The position numbers and the translations under genes were made by a program. This document shows positions 1-7,824 of a stretch of DNA of 25,410 nucleotides, piece after piece; the stretch's first letter is position 1, and every line of letters begins with the position of its first letter. The notes beneath the pieces are model-generated. The model was not told the origin of the DNA and ran no database searches. It worked only from the letters and a program-made list of their open reading frames with translations. The stretch is from Candidatus Arcticimaribacter sp. UBA7428. Lineage in GTDB: Bacteria > Bacteroidota > Bacteroidia > Flavobacteriales > Flavobacteriaceae. The stretch spans positions 21,840-47,249 of the forward strand of contig DLQQ01000070.1 in NCBI GenBank assembly GCA_002477625.1, in the 5' to 3' direction.

Positions 1-620
1 AATTTGTTTTCTTGACTTAGGGTGAAAGCAGTTGTGTCCATTATTTTCAAACCCTTTTTAAGAACATCTTCGAAAGAAAGGGTGTCAAACTTCACAGCTT
101 CCTTATTTTTTTCTGGGTCTTCGTTATAGATACCGTCAACACGAGTACCTTTTAAAATTACATCCGCGTTGATTTCAACTGCGCGAAGTACGGCTGCTGA
201 ATCTGTTGTAAAAAAGGGATTTCCGGTACCAGCACTGAAGATTACCACACGGTTTTTTTCTAAATGACGCACTGCCTTTCTCTTGATGTAGGGCTCTGCA
301 ACGGCTTCAATTTTTAATGCAGTTTGTAACCGTGTTGGTACACCAATATTTTCAAGTGCACTTTGCAGCGCAAGGCCGTTGATTACAGTAGCGAGCATCC
401 CCATATAATCTGCCTGAACGCGATCGATTCCTTGGCTAGATCCCGAAACACCTCTAAAAATGTTCCCACCTCCAATTACAATAGCAATTTCTATTTGCTG
501 ATCGTATATCTGCTTTATTTCTTCAGCATATTCGTTAATCCGTTCTGGATCGATTCCATGTGTACGATCGCCCATAAGTGCTTCGCCACTAAGTTTAAGT
601 AATATGCGGTTGAAGTTCAT
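1..620 (-). CDS. pyrH: UMP kinase (uridylate kinase), 3' end cut by window edge
   Basis: PyrH phosphorylates UMP to UDP with ATP in the cytoplasm, a step of pyrimidine nucleotide synthesis. Translating the minus strand from the ATG at 620 gives 206 uninterrupted residues with no stop before the window edge; the bacterial enzyme is usually about 235-240 residues, so about 30 C-terminal residues are missing. Family features seen are the N-terminal [10 protein letters not shown] (residues 9-18), the glycine-rich GGGNIFRG (50-57), [13 protein letters not shown] (131-143) and [13 protein letters not shown] (157-169). The family is a hexameric amino-acid-kinase fold unrelated to eukaryotic UMP/CMP kinases. 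A -7-like element lies 18 bases before the start. The gap to the upstream truB is 68 bases, so pyrH may have its own promoter. In many bacteria frr follows pyrH; that would lie outside this window. Confidence 0.95.
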   Translation of the reverse strand, partial: MNFNRILLKLSGEALMGDRTHGIDPERINEYAEEIKQIYDQQIEIAIVIGGGNIFRGVSGSSQGIDRVQADYMGMLATVINGLALQSALENIGVPTRLQTALKIEAVAEPYIKRKAVRHLEKNRVVIFSAGTGNPFFTTDSAAVLRAVEINADVILKGTRVDGIYNEDPEKNKEAVKFDTLSFEDVLKKGLKIMDTTAFTLSQENK

Positions 621-638
621 TTGTTTTTTTTAGTGTTA

Positions 639-646
639 CAAATATA
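639..646 (-). promoter_or_regulatory. -7-like element (TATATTTG) upstream of pyrH
   Basis: On the minus strand this octamer matches the Bacteroidota -7 consensus TAnnTTTG and ends 18 bases before the pyrH ATG. No TTG is visible at the expected -33 distance, so support is partial. In an AT-rich genome such octamers also arise by chance. Confidence 0.35.
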
Positions 647-688
647 GAGAATTAAGGGGACTGATTTTCTGATATTATGGGTTTCGCT

Positions 689-1384
689 TTATTTTTTTAT
701 CTGTTTCTCGAAATCTTCAATGCTTACAGCCTGTTCAATGTTGAATTTCCCTATCCGAGTTCTCCTCAAAGCACTGAGGTGTGCCCCAGAATTTAAGGCT
801 TTACCATAGTCATTGGCCAAGGATCGGATGTAGGTCCCTTTGCTGCAAATGACTTTAAAATCAACTTTAGGGATTGCTTTTTGTGTCAATTCAAAGCTGC
901 GAATATTAACCTTTCGAGTCGGAATTTCAACTTCAACGCCCTCGCGAGCAAATTCATACAGACGTTTACCGTCTTTCTTTAGGGCAGAAAAAACAGGCGG
1001 ATACTGGTCAATGGTTCCAACGAACTGATCTAAAGTAGTCTGAAGTAGTTCTTCGGTAATATGATCGGTAGGAAAAGTGTGGTCAATTTCCGTTTCAAGA
1101 TCATAGGATGGAGTAGTAGCTCCCAAAGTAAAGGTGCCGGTGTATTCTTTTTCTTGACCCATGAATTGTTCAATGCTTTTGGTCATTTTACCAGTGCATA
1201 AAATCAAAAGGCCAGACGCCAGAGGATCTAAAGTTCCAGCGTGTCCAACTTTAATTTTTTTGATACCATAGGTTGATCGAATCAGCCAGCGTATTTTATT
1301 GACGACCTGAAAAGAAGTCCAACCTAAAGGTTTGTCTATAAGAATGATTTCACCATTCAAAAACTGTTCTTTCATTGCATTCAT
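689..1384 (-). CDS. truB: tRNA pseudouridine(55) synthase TruB
   Basis: TruB isomerises U55 of the tRNA T-loop to pseudouridine. The 231-residue protein has the catalytic motif GHAGTLDPLASG near residues 48-59, with the nucleophile Asp53, preceded by IDKPLGWTSF (16-25), the usual N-terminal signature. The open frame extends upstream to 1426, but those extra residues lie inside uppP and do not look like TruB. I start at the ATG at 1384, which forms an ATGA overlap with the uppP stop codon and suggests translational coupling; a second ATG at 1375 is the alternative. The length is near that of short TruB forms without a long C-terminal PUA extension. It is the distal gene of a run ftsX, DUF3098, uppP, truB. 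Confidence 0.94.
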   Translation of the reverse strand: MNAMKEQFLNGEIILIDKPLGWTSFQVVNKIRWLIRSTYGIKKIKVGHAGTLDPLASGLLILCTGKMTKSIEQFMGQEKEYTGTFTLGATTPSYDLETEIDHTFPTDHITEELLQTTLDQFVGTIDQYPPVFSALKKDGKRLYEFAREGVEVEIPTRKVNIRSFELTQKAIPKVDFKVICSKGTYIRSLANDYGKALNSGAHLSALRRTRIGKFNIEQAVSIEDFEKQIKK

Positions 1385-2172
1385 AAGACACCATAGATCA
1401 TGGCCACAGTACCTGCGATTATACAATACAAACTAAAGTACCAGAGTTTTGAGTCTTTTACCCACTCAATCATCCATTTACAGGCTAGGATTCCCGTTAG
1501 GAAAGCCGCAAAAAAACCAATGCTGAGGCTTAGTAAATTGATTTCGGATATTGGAGAATCTATTTCTAGGACACTCTTTGCCATACTTCCAAAAATCAAG
1601 GGAATTACCATAAGGAAAGAAAAACGGGCAGCCTTGCTTTTATCAATCCCAAGAATAACACCCAAAGCTATGGTAGCTCCACTTCTCGATATACCGGGGA
1701 GGATGGCGATGGCTTGGATGATACCAATACCCAGTGCATTTTTAAAATTCAAATCCTTTTCAGTCACTTGAGCACGATTTGCAAAGTATAGCAAAACCGC
1801 CGTAACCCATAACATACCGCCGACTAAAAGGATGTTTTGATGAAATAATTGTGTGATAAAATCTTCCAAAAAGAGACCAACTAAAACTGCAGGAATCATG
1901 GAGAGTATGACTTTTGCAGAAAAGTAAAAAGCATCATTTTGTTTGAATTGAAACAAGCCTTGTAGGATTTCTTTAATATCATTTCTGAAAACAACTATTG
2001 TGCTCAAAGCTGTTGCGCCGTGGAGCACAAGAGTCATCAACAAGCTTTCTTTGGGCAATGACTTGTCGCCCAAAATAGTTTTGGCAATTTCTAAATGCCC
2101 ACTTGAAGATATCGGTAAAAACTCTGTAAGCCCTTGAATGATGCCCAGCAAAATAGCTGTAAGAATATCCAT
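1381..2172 (-). CDS. uppP: Undecaprenyl-diphosphatase UppP (BacA)
   Basis: UppP is an inner-membrane phosphatase that converts undecaprenyl diphosphate to the monophosphate, recycling the lipid carrier for peptidoglycan and other cell-surface polymers. The 263-residue protein is highly hydrophobic with about seven to eight membrane segments. Both family signatures are present: GLTEFLPISSSGH at residues 14-26 (acidic residue followed by the Ser-rich loop and His) and LPGISRSGATIALG at 158-171 (Arg-containing phosphate-binding loop). Its last bases overlap the truB start by four nucleotides. Four bases separate it from the upstream DUF3098 gene, so it belongs to a tight operon headed by ftsX. 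Overproduction of this family gives bacitracin resistance in other bacteria; nothing in the sequence shows that this copy is specialised. Confidence 0.95.
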   Translation of the reverse strand: MDILTAILLGIIQGLTEFLPISSSGHLEIAKTILGDKSLPKESLLMTLVLHGATALSTIVVFRNDIKEILQGLFQFKQNDAFYFSAKVILSMIPAVLVGLFLEDFITQLFHQNILLVGGMLWVTAVLLYFANRAQVTEKDLNFKNALGIGIIQAIAILPGISRSGATIALGVILGIDKSKAARFSFLMVIPLIFGSMAKSVLEIDSPISEINLLSLSIGFFAAFLTGILACKWMIEWVKDSKLWYFSLYCIIAGTVAMIYGVL

Positions 2173-2176
2173 TGAG

Positions 2177-2419
2177 TTATTTTTTTGGAGAAGTCAAGAT
2201 TGAGTAAACCGCAATTCCAAAGCCCAATAAAACAAGGGTTGGAGCTAATCGAATTCGTCTAAAACTAAAAATTTCTGGATTGAATATATTGGGGTCGGGA
2301 CTTCCGCCACCAGCCATCAACAAAAACCCTAGGCTGATTACTACAAGAGAAAGAAAAAGAAATTGGTAATTACGTTTACCAAATATGAATTGTTTTTTTG
2401 TTGATTTAGTTTTTTTCAT
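2177..2419 (-). CDS. DUF3098 family small membrane protein
   Basis: This 80-residue protein has a basic N-terminus rich in Lys and Thr, one membrane helix at about residues 18-36, a short Gly/Pro/Asn loop, and a second helix at about 60-77. The layout and the sequence around FSFRRIRLAPTLVLLGF agree with the DUF3098 family, which I recall as mostly restricted to Bacteroidota and commonly placed between ftsX and uppP, as here. No biochemical function is known to me. The six-base gap after ftsX and four-base gap before uppP imply cotranscription, so a role in the divisome or envelope is possible but is only inferred from neighbours. Confidence 0.8.
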   Translation of the reverse strand: MKKTKSTKKQFIFGKRNYQFLFLSLVVISLGFLLMAGGGSPDPNIFNPEIFSFRRIRLAPTLVLLGFGIAVYSILTSPKK

Positions 2420-2425
2420 GGCAGT

Positions 2426-3304
2426 TTATTGAACAGCATCGGTTGTTAGATTGAGGAAACGTTGGGTGGCAAAAAATGTACTCAGGCCGGTGATTAATAT
2501 TCCCATGGCCAAAATACTAGAGAAAATTACTGCAGGTTCAATAGGATTGGCTATTAAATTGAGCTCAGGGAAACGCTCATTGAGTTCGTAAAGTACACCA
2601 GCGAGTGCAGCTAGAGCTATTATAGAACCATAAATGCCCAGTTGTAAATGTTTCCAGATAAATGGTCTGCGGATAAAACTTTTAGTAGCCCCTACCAATT
2701 GCATGGTTTTGATAATCATCCGTTTGGAATAAATGGAGAGGCGAATAGAACTGTTGATGAGTAAAATCGCTACAAGAATAAAGACGCCACTCAAAATCAA
2801 AATCCATTCGGTTATTTTTTTGATGTTCTCATCCAATATTTCAACCAGAGGTTGGTCGTAAAGAACTTCACTGATGTATGCTTTATTTTCAAAATCCTGC
2901 TGAAGTTGACTCAAAAAAGCAGGGGACACAAAGGCAGCATTGAAGTATACGTCAATAGAACTCAACAAGGGATTGTAGCCTAGGAACTCCATAAAATCTT
3001 CTCCAATTTCTTTGGCATGAATTTCTGCAGCCTCTTCTTTGGATACAAAACGGCTTGTTTTGGTTTCTTGTCGAAGGGCTAGACTTTTTTGAAGTTGTTT
3101 AATCTCAATGGGCTTGGCCGTATCGTTGATGTAAATGGTGAATGCGATTTGTTCTTTAAAGTGATCTGCAACTTTCTTTGAATTCAACAAGAGAAGGCCC
3201 AGTAAACCCACTAAAAACAGGACAAGAGAGATGCTCACTACAACTGAAAAGTAGGTAGATAACAAGCGTCTCTTTTGGTAGTTGTCTTGTGAATTCTTTC
3301 GCAC
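2426..3304 (-). CDS. ftsX: Cell division protein FtsX (ABC transporter-like permease)
   Basis: FtsX pairs with the ATPase FtsE to form an ABC-type complex that controls peptidoglycan hydrolases at the septum. The 292-residue protein has the expected plan: a basic cytoplasmic N-terminus (QKRRLLSTYFS), a first membrane helix at about residues 20-45, an extracytoplasmic domain to about 165, then three helices, including the conserved region around KRMIIKTMQLVGAT between helices two and three. The start is GTG; no ATG lies just upstream in frame, and the N-terminus then fits the family. ftsE is not in the window, which is usual where the two genes are unlinked. It is the promoter-proximal gene of the minus-strand operon and is divergent from leuS across 120 bases. 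Confidence 0.9.
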   Translation of the reverse strand: MRKNSQDNYQKRRLLSTYFSVVVSISLVLFLVGLLGLLLLNSKKVADHFKEQIAFTIYINDTAKPIEIKQLQKSLALRQETKTSRFVSKEEAAEIHAKEIGEDFMEFLGYNPLLSSIDVYFNAAFVSPAFLSQLQQDFENKAYISEVLYDQPLVEILDENIKKITEWILILSGVFILVAILLINSSIRLSIYSKRMIIKTMQLVGATKSFIRRPFIWKHLQLGIYGSIIALAALAGVLYELNERFPELNLIANPIEPAVIFSSILAMGILITGLSTFFATQRFLNLTTDAVQ

Positions 3305-3393
3305 AGCTATTGGATTGATACTGTAAAAATACTAAAGACAAATCAATTTGTATTCTTGGTGCCTATAAACTTTTTCCTTTCCCGCTTTAGCCC

Positions 3394-3401
3394 TATTTTT
3401 G
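3394..3401 (+). promoter_or_regulatory. -7-like element (TATTTTTG) upstream of leuS
   Basis: The octamer matches TAnnTTTG and ends 23 bases before the leuS GTG. A T-run (3371-3375) lies 18 bases upstream where the -33 TTG would be expected, but it is not an exact TTG. It is a plausible leuS promoter in the ftsX/leuS divergent gap. Confidence 0.35.
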
Positions 3402-3424
3402 TGCATCTAATAAATTGAATTACT

Positions 3425-6238
3425 GTGGGGTATAATTTCCTTGAAATCGAGAAAAAGTGGCAAGACTATTGGGCCAGAAATCAAACGTTTAAAGCTGAAA
3501 ACAAAAGCACACTTCCAAAATATTATGTTTTGGATATGTTTCCTTACCCTTCTGGGGCAGGTTTACATGTTGGTCATCCCTTAGGTTATATAGCCAGTGA
3601 TATTTATGCGCGCTACAAACGACACAAAGGGTTTAATGTATTACATCCACAAGGCTATGATTCCTTTGGCTTACCTGCTGAACAGTATGCAATTCAGACA
3701 GGTCAACATCCCAATATAACAACACAAACCAACATCAACCGCTATCGCGAGCAACTTGATCGCATGGGCTTTTCTTTCGATTGGAGTCGTGAAATTAGAA
3801 CCTCTCAGGCAGATTATTATAAATGGACCCAATGGATTTTCCTGTTGCTATTCGATTCGTACTACTGTAAAAAAGCCAATGCTGCACAACCGATTAAGGA
3901 TTTAATCTCGCATTTTGAGCAAAAAGGAAACCAAGATCTGAATGCCGTTTGCGATGAAAATAGCACAACGTTTACTGCAACCGACTGGTCTTCTTTTTCA
4001 GTAAATAAGCAGCAAGAGATTTTATTAATGTATCGTTTGGCTTATTTGTCTGAGACGGAAGTAAACTGGTGTCCCGAACTTGGAACTGTTCTAGCTAACG
4101 ATGAGATTATTAATGGCGTCTCTGAAAGAGGAGGTTTTCCAGTAACAAAAAAGAAAATGAAGCAATGGAGTATGCGAATCGGTGCTTATGCCGAACGCTT
4201 ACTTCAAGGGCTAAATACCATCGATTGGCCAGGTTCTTTAAAGGAAATGCAACGCAACTGGATTGGAAAGTCAATTGGCGCAAATGTGCGTTTTGAGATT
4301 CAAAACCACGAAGGAACAATTGAGGTTTTTACAACACGACCGGATACTTTATTTGGAGTGACCTTTATGACCTTGGCTCCAGAACACGATTTGGTGGAAG
4401 TGATTACTACAGCAGAGCAAAAAGAAGCCGTTGCCGCCTATGTTGAAGCAAGTGCTCAACGATCTGAACGTGATCGTATGTCTGATGTAAAAACCATCAG
4501 TGGGGTGTTTACAGGAGCTTTTGCACTTCATCCACTTACTCAAGAACCGGTCCCAATTTGGATTGGAGATTATGTGCTTGCTGGATATGGAACAGGTGCT
4601 GTAATGGCAGTCCCATGTGGAGACCAAAGAGACTATGATTTCGCAAAACATTTTAATATACCGATCCGTAATATTTTTGAAGGAGCCGATATTTCGAAAG
4701 AAGCATTTACTGAAAAAGGAAAGACACAAATTACCGATTCAGACTTTTTAAATGGCTTGGTTTATAAAGAAGCAATGGCATCGGTTATTGAACGTTTAGA
4801 AAAAGATGGTTCTGGAGAGGGAACAATAAATTATAGACTTAGAGATGCTATTTTTAGTAGACAACGCTATTGGGGAGAACCCATTCCAGTGTATTATAAA
4901 GAAGGACTTCCCGTTTGCTTAAAACCCGAAAACCTGCCTTTAATTTTACCCGAAGTAGAGCAGTACTTACCCACTCCAGAAGGAGCGCCACCCTTGGGTA
5001 ATGCAACAATTTGGGCCTGGGACGCAGCAAACGAAAAAGTTGTCCCCAATACCGAAATTAACGACACTACTGTTTTCCCTTTAGAACTGAATACGATGCC
5101 GGGCTGGGCAGGAAGCTCGTGGTATTTCAATCGCTATATGGATGCAGATAACACGGAAGCCTTTGTAAGTAAAGAAGCTGTTGACTATTGGCAAGAAGTT
5201 GATCTATACCTTGGCGGGAGTGAGCACGCTACGGGCCATTTATTGTATTCTCGTTTTTGGCAAAAATTTCTTTTTGATTTGAATTTACTTCCCGTTGATG
5301 AATATGCTAAAAAATTAATCAATCAAGGGATGATCCTTGGGTCATCTGCCTTTGTATATCGTAAAAAAGGAACTCAAGAGTACATAACCAAAAGCCGCAT
5401 CGAAGGATTTGAAGTTGAGGCAATTCGAGTAGATATCAGCCTGGTCAATTCATCGGATGAATTGGATATGGAAGGATTGAAAAACTGGCAATCTCAATTC
5501 AAAGAGGCTACTTTTGTCTTAGAAGATGGGGTTTATGTTGTTGGGCGAGAGGTAGAGAAAATGTCTAAATCCAAATACAACGTAGTAAACCCAGATCAAA
5601 TTTGTGAGCAATATGGCGCAGACACATTGCGGATGTATGAGATGTTCTTAGGACCTTTAGAACAAGCTAAACCATGGAACACAGCAGGTATTTCGGGTGT
5701 ATATTCTTTTTTGAAAAAGTTATGGAGGTTGTATCACCCCAATGAAACCTTTTCTGTAAGTGATAAAAAAGCTTCTAAAGAGTCTTTAAAAAGCTTACAT
5801 CAAACCATTAAAAAGGTGACAGAAGACATTGAAAACTTTTCATTCAACACCTGTATCAGTTCTTTTATGATCTGTATAAATGAATTGACCGTTCAAAAGT
5901 GTAATGAAAGAGATGTATTGGAGCCGCTTGCGATTTTGCTGGCACCATTTGCATCCCACACTGCTGAAGAATTATGGGAACTATTAGGTTACGATTCTAG
6001 TATTAGTACGGTAGCCTTTCCAATTCATGAGCCTTCTTATCTCATAGAATCTTCTAAGAACTACCCCGTTTCTTTTAACGGAAAAATGCGTTTTACGATT
6101 GAACTTTCTTTGGAATTAAAGCCCAAAGAAATCGAAGAAATAATCATGAATGATGATCGCACACAACAACAATTACAAGGAAGAACTCCTAAAAAGGTAA
6201 TCGTTGTTACGGGCAAAATAATTAATATTGTAGGCTAA
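3425..6238 (+). CDS. leuS: Leucyl-tRNA synthetase
   Basis: LeuS charges tRNA-Leu with leucine. At 937 residues it is longer than the E. coli enzyme (860). Class I signatures are HVGH at residues 48-51 and KMSKS at 712-716. The CP1 editing domain shows TTRPDTLFG (303-311) and GTGAVMAVP followed by CGDQRDYDF (389-406), which retains the Asp residues of the hydrolytic site. Two departures from E. coli stand out: about 50-60 extra residues around 145-200, and replacement of the cysteine-rich zinc knuckle (after VLANDEIING) by a cysteine-free segment. I believe both recur in Bacteroidota. The start is GTG; an in-frame TGA lies nine bases upstream, so no other usual start is available. The stop overlaps the next gene's ATG (TAATG). 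Confidence 0.97.
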   Translation: MGYNFLEIEKKWQDYWARNQTFKAENKSTLPKYYVLDMFPYPSGAGLHVGHPLGYIASDIYARYKRHKGFNVLHPQGYDSFGLPAEQYAIQTGQHPNITTQTNINRYREQLDRMGFSFDWSREIRTSQADYYKWTQWIFLLLFDSYYCKKANAAQPIKDLISHFEQKGNQDLNAVCDENSTTFTATDWSSFSVNKQQEILLMYRLAYLSETEVNWCPELGTVLANDEIINGVSERGGFPVTKKKMKQWSMRIGAYAERLLQGLNTIDWPGSLKEMQRNWIGKSIGANVRFEIQNHEGTIEVFTTRPDTLFGVTFMTLAPEHDLVEVITTAEQKEAVAAYVEASAQRSERDRMSDVKTISGVFTGAFALHPLTQEPVPIWIGDYVLAGYGTGAVMAVPCGDQRDYDFAKHFNIPIRNIFEGADISKEAFTEKGKTQITDSDFLNGLVYKEAMASVIERLEKDGSGEGTINYRLRDAIFSRQRYWGEPIPVYYKEGLPVCLKPENLPLILPEVEQYLPTPEGAPPLGNATIWAWDAANEKVVPNTEINDTTVFPLELNTMPGWAGSSWYFNRYMDADNTEAFVSKEAVDYWQEVDLYLGGSEHATGHLLYSRFWQKFLFDLNLLPVDEYAKKLINQGMILGSSAFVYRKKGTQEYITKSRIEGFEVEAIRVDISLVNSSDELDMEGLKNWQSQFKEATFVLEDGVYVVGREVEKMSKSKYNVVNPDQICEQYGADTLRMYEMFLGPLEQAKPWNTAGISGVYSFLKKLWRLYHPNETFSVSDKKASKESLKSLHQTIKKVTEDIENFSFNTCISSFMICINELTVQKCNERDVLEPLAILLAPFASHTAEELWELLGYDSSISTVAFPIHEPSYLIESSKNYPVSFNGKMRFTIELSLELKPKEIEEIIMNDDRTQQQLQGRTPKKVIVVTGKIINIVG

Positions 6239-6504
6239 TGGATGTTGAAATTATTGGTTTTATTGCAGCGATTTTAACAACCTCTGCCTTTGTTCCACAG
6301 GTACTTAAAGTTTGGAAATCAAAATCTACTATGGGTGTTTCTGTATCAATGTACCTTGTAATGCTTCTTGGAGTTTTTCTATGGGGGGTTTACGGTTATA
6401 TAATTGAGAGTATGTCCATTATGATTGCAAATACGGTTACGGGTTTTTTGCAACTCATGATTTTAGTTCTTATTTTTAAAAACAAAAACAAAAACAAAGA
6501 TTAA
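6238..6504 (+). CDS. SemiSWEET-type (MtN3/saliva family) membrane protein
   Basis: SemiSWEETs are small bacterial transporters that dimerise to move sugars across the membrane. This 88-residue protein has the defining three-helix bundle: helix 1 at about 5-24 with the Pro-Gln pair (P20, Q21) in SAFVPQVLKVWKSKST, helix 2 at about 36-55, and helix 3 at about 60-80 with an Asn in MIANTVTGFLQ. It ends in a KNKNKNKD tail encoded by a short AAAAAC tandem repeat. Its ATG overlaps the leuS stop by one base (TAATG), suggesting translational coupling to an unrelated gene. The substrate cannot be read from the sequence; sugar transport is the family function. Confidence 0.85.
   Translation: MDVEIIGFIAAILTTSAFVPQVLKVWKSKSTMGVSVSMYLVMLLGVFLWGVYGYIIESMSIMIANTVTGFLQLMILVLIFKNKNKNKD
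6478..6498 (+). repeat. AAAAAC simple tandem repeat in the 3' end of the SemiSWEET gene
   Basis: About three copies of the hexamer AAAAAC run through the last codons and encode alternating Lys-Asn. A change of one unit would keep the frame (two codons), so slippage would alter only the length of the charged tail. Confidence 0.6.
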
Positions 6505-6532
6505 ATTTTAACCAAATCAGAAATCAAATATT

Positions 6533-7225
6533 ATGGGTTCTTATCTTCTTTTAATTATTGTAATTGCAGTTGCTAGTTGGTGGGTAGGGAATACGCTTAA
6601 AAAGAAATTCAAGCACTATTCTAAAATTACTCTCAGAAACGGCCTAACTGGAAAAGAAATCGCTGAGCAAATGTTGTCTGACCACGGCATTCGAGATGTT
6701 AAAGTTGTTTCAACACCTGGGATGTTGACTGATCACTATAATCCTAGAACCAAAACAGTAAACCTCAGTGAAGGCGTTTATCTGCAGCGAAATGCTTCTG
6801 CAGCTGCGGTAGCTGCTCACGAATGCGGTCATGCAGTTCAGCACGCAATAGGTTATGAGTGGTTGCAGTTGCGATCCACTTTGGTGCCTATGGTAAGTGT
6901 TGCCTCTAATTTCTCGATGTACATCATCTTTGGTGGATTGATCGCATCTCAAACCCTCGCCTTTGGACAAACCATAGCTTTAATAGGAGTTGGATTTTAC
7001 GGTCTAGGTACCTTGTTTAGTTTTATAACCCTTCCAGTTGAATACGATGCCAGCAACCGAGCTCTGGCCTGGTTGAAGCGAAAGAATATGGTAAGTCAGC
7101 AAGAACTCGAAGGTGCAACCGATGCACTCAAATGGGCTGCTCGAACCTACGTAGTGGCTGCTTTAGCTTCTTTGGCAACCCTCTTGTATCTCTTGTTTCG
7201 AGTAATGGGTAATAGTCGCGACTAG
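6533..7225 (+). CDS. Zinc metallopeptidase, YugP family (membrane)
   Basis: This 230-residue integral membrane protein resembles the neutral zinc metallopeptidases of the YugP family (Peptidase_membrane_2). Residues 3-18 form a first membrane helix. The zinc-binding HExxH motif is AAHECGHAVQHA, with H96, E97 and H100. A candidate third ligand is E170 in LPVEYDASNRALAWL, a conserved C-terminal feature of the family. Two or three further helices lie at about 116-165 and 205-222. The physiological substrate of the family is not established to my knowledge. It follows the SemiSWEET gene after 28 bases and ends directly against the stop codon of the minus-strand lrp-like gene, with no room for a terminator. 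Confidence 0.88.
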   Translation: MGSYLLLIIVIAVASWWVGNTLKKKFKHYSKITLRNGLTGKEIAEQMLSDHGIRDVKVVSTPGMLTDHYNPRTKTVNLSEGVYLQRNASAAAVAAHECGHAVQHAIGYEWLQLRSTLVPMVSVASNFSMYIIFGGLIASQTLAFGQTIALIGVGFYGLGTLFSFITLPVEYDASNRALAWLKRKNMVSQQELEGATDALKWAARTYVVAALASLATLLYLLFRVMGNSRD

Positions 7226-7696
7226 TTAAAGTGCAATTTGCCTGTTAATTTGTTGGTTTAATGAAATGAAGGTTTCCGTTCTCGATACCCCACTAATCGT
7301 TTGAATTTTTGTATTTAGTAGGTTCATCAGATGTTCATTGTCTTTACACAAAATTTTAATGAGTATACTCCAATTGCCCGTAGTATAGTGACATTCTGTA
7401 ACCTCAGGAATTTTTTTAAGCTGAGCTACAGCCTCTGGATTACTGACCGCTTTATCTAAAAAAACACCAATAAATGCTAGGGTATTGTATCCCAGTATTT
7501 TTGGATTTATGTTGATTTGAGACCCGCTGATCAAAGAGGAGTTTTCAAGTTTTTTTAATCGTTGATGAACAGCGGCACCCGAAATACCTGCTTTCTTGGA
7601 TAATTCGACAATAGAAACACGTGCATTTTGTATTAAACCATTCAAAAGAATCTTGTCGATTCCATCAACTTTCACTTCCTGATTTGTAATTTTCAT
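7226..7696 (-). CDS. Lrp/AsnC family transcriptional regulator
   Basis: Lrp/AsnC proteins are DNA-binding regulators that often sense amino acids. The 156-residue protein has an N-terminal winged helix-turn-helix (about 12-60: DKILLNGLIQNARVSIVELS, then KKAGISGAAVHQRLKKLE) and a C-terminal RAM ligand-binding domain (about 70-150, with TTGNWSILIKILCKD and SRTETFISL). The ligand and targets cannot be deduced. It is transcribed alone, divergent from a DUF423 gene. A TTG-N19-TAATTTTG promoter lies just upstream, with a 17-bp palindrome between its two elements, so autoregulation is likely by analogy with the family. The nine residues before the domain start (MKITNQEVK) are polar and unremarkable. 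Confidence 0.93.
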   Translation of the reverse strand: MKITNQEVKVDGIDKILLNGLIQNARVSIVELSKKAGISGAAVHQRLKKLENSSLISGSQININPKILGYNTLAFIGVFLDKAVSNPEAVAQLKKIPEVTECHYTTGNWSILIKILCKDNEHLMNLLNTKIQTISGVSRTETFISLNQQINRQIAL

Positions 7697-7709
7697 TTAA
7701 TTTTTTCAT

Positions 7710-7739
7710 CAAAATTATCATTTTGATTGAACAAATCAA
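7710..7739 (-). promoter_or_regulatory. Promoter of the Lrp/AsnC gene (TTG-N19-TAATTTTG)
   Basis: On the minus strand, TTG (7739-7737) is followed after 19 bases by TAATTTTG (7717-7710), matching both Bacteroidota promoter elements at the expected spacing. The predicted start site is about 7704, giving a leader of less than ten bases before the ATG at 7696. Confidence 0.5.
7723..7739. promoter_or_regulatory. 17-bp palindrome, candidate Lrp operator
   Basis: TTGATT and AATCAA form perfect 6-bp arms around a 5-bp centre. The element lies inside the predicted promoter of the Lrp/AsnC gene, covering the -33 TTG and part of the spacer. Size, symmetry and AT-rich composition fit an Lrp/AsnC-family site; binding is inferred, not shown. 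Confidence 0.45.
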
Positions 7740-7824
7740 TTCATTTTTAATTTTTTGTTAATTTAAATAATGCTATTAGGGAAAAAGCTTTTGTGCGACT
7801 ATCTTTATCAAAAAAAAATAGAGG

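Noticed and set aside
4349..4729. 126-residue antisense frame inside leuS
   Set aside because: Composition is that of a shadow frame (Cys/Ser/Phe-rich, no recognisable motif) under a strongly supported gene.
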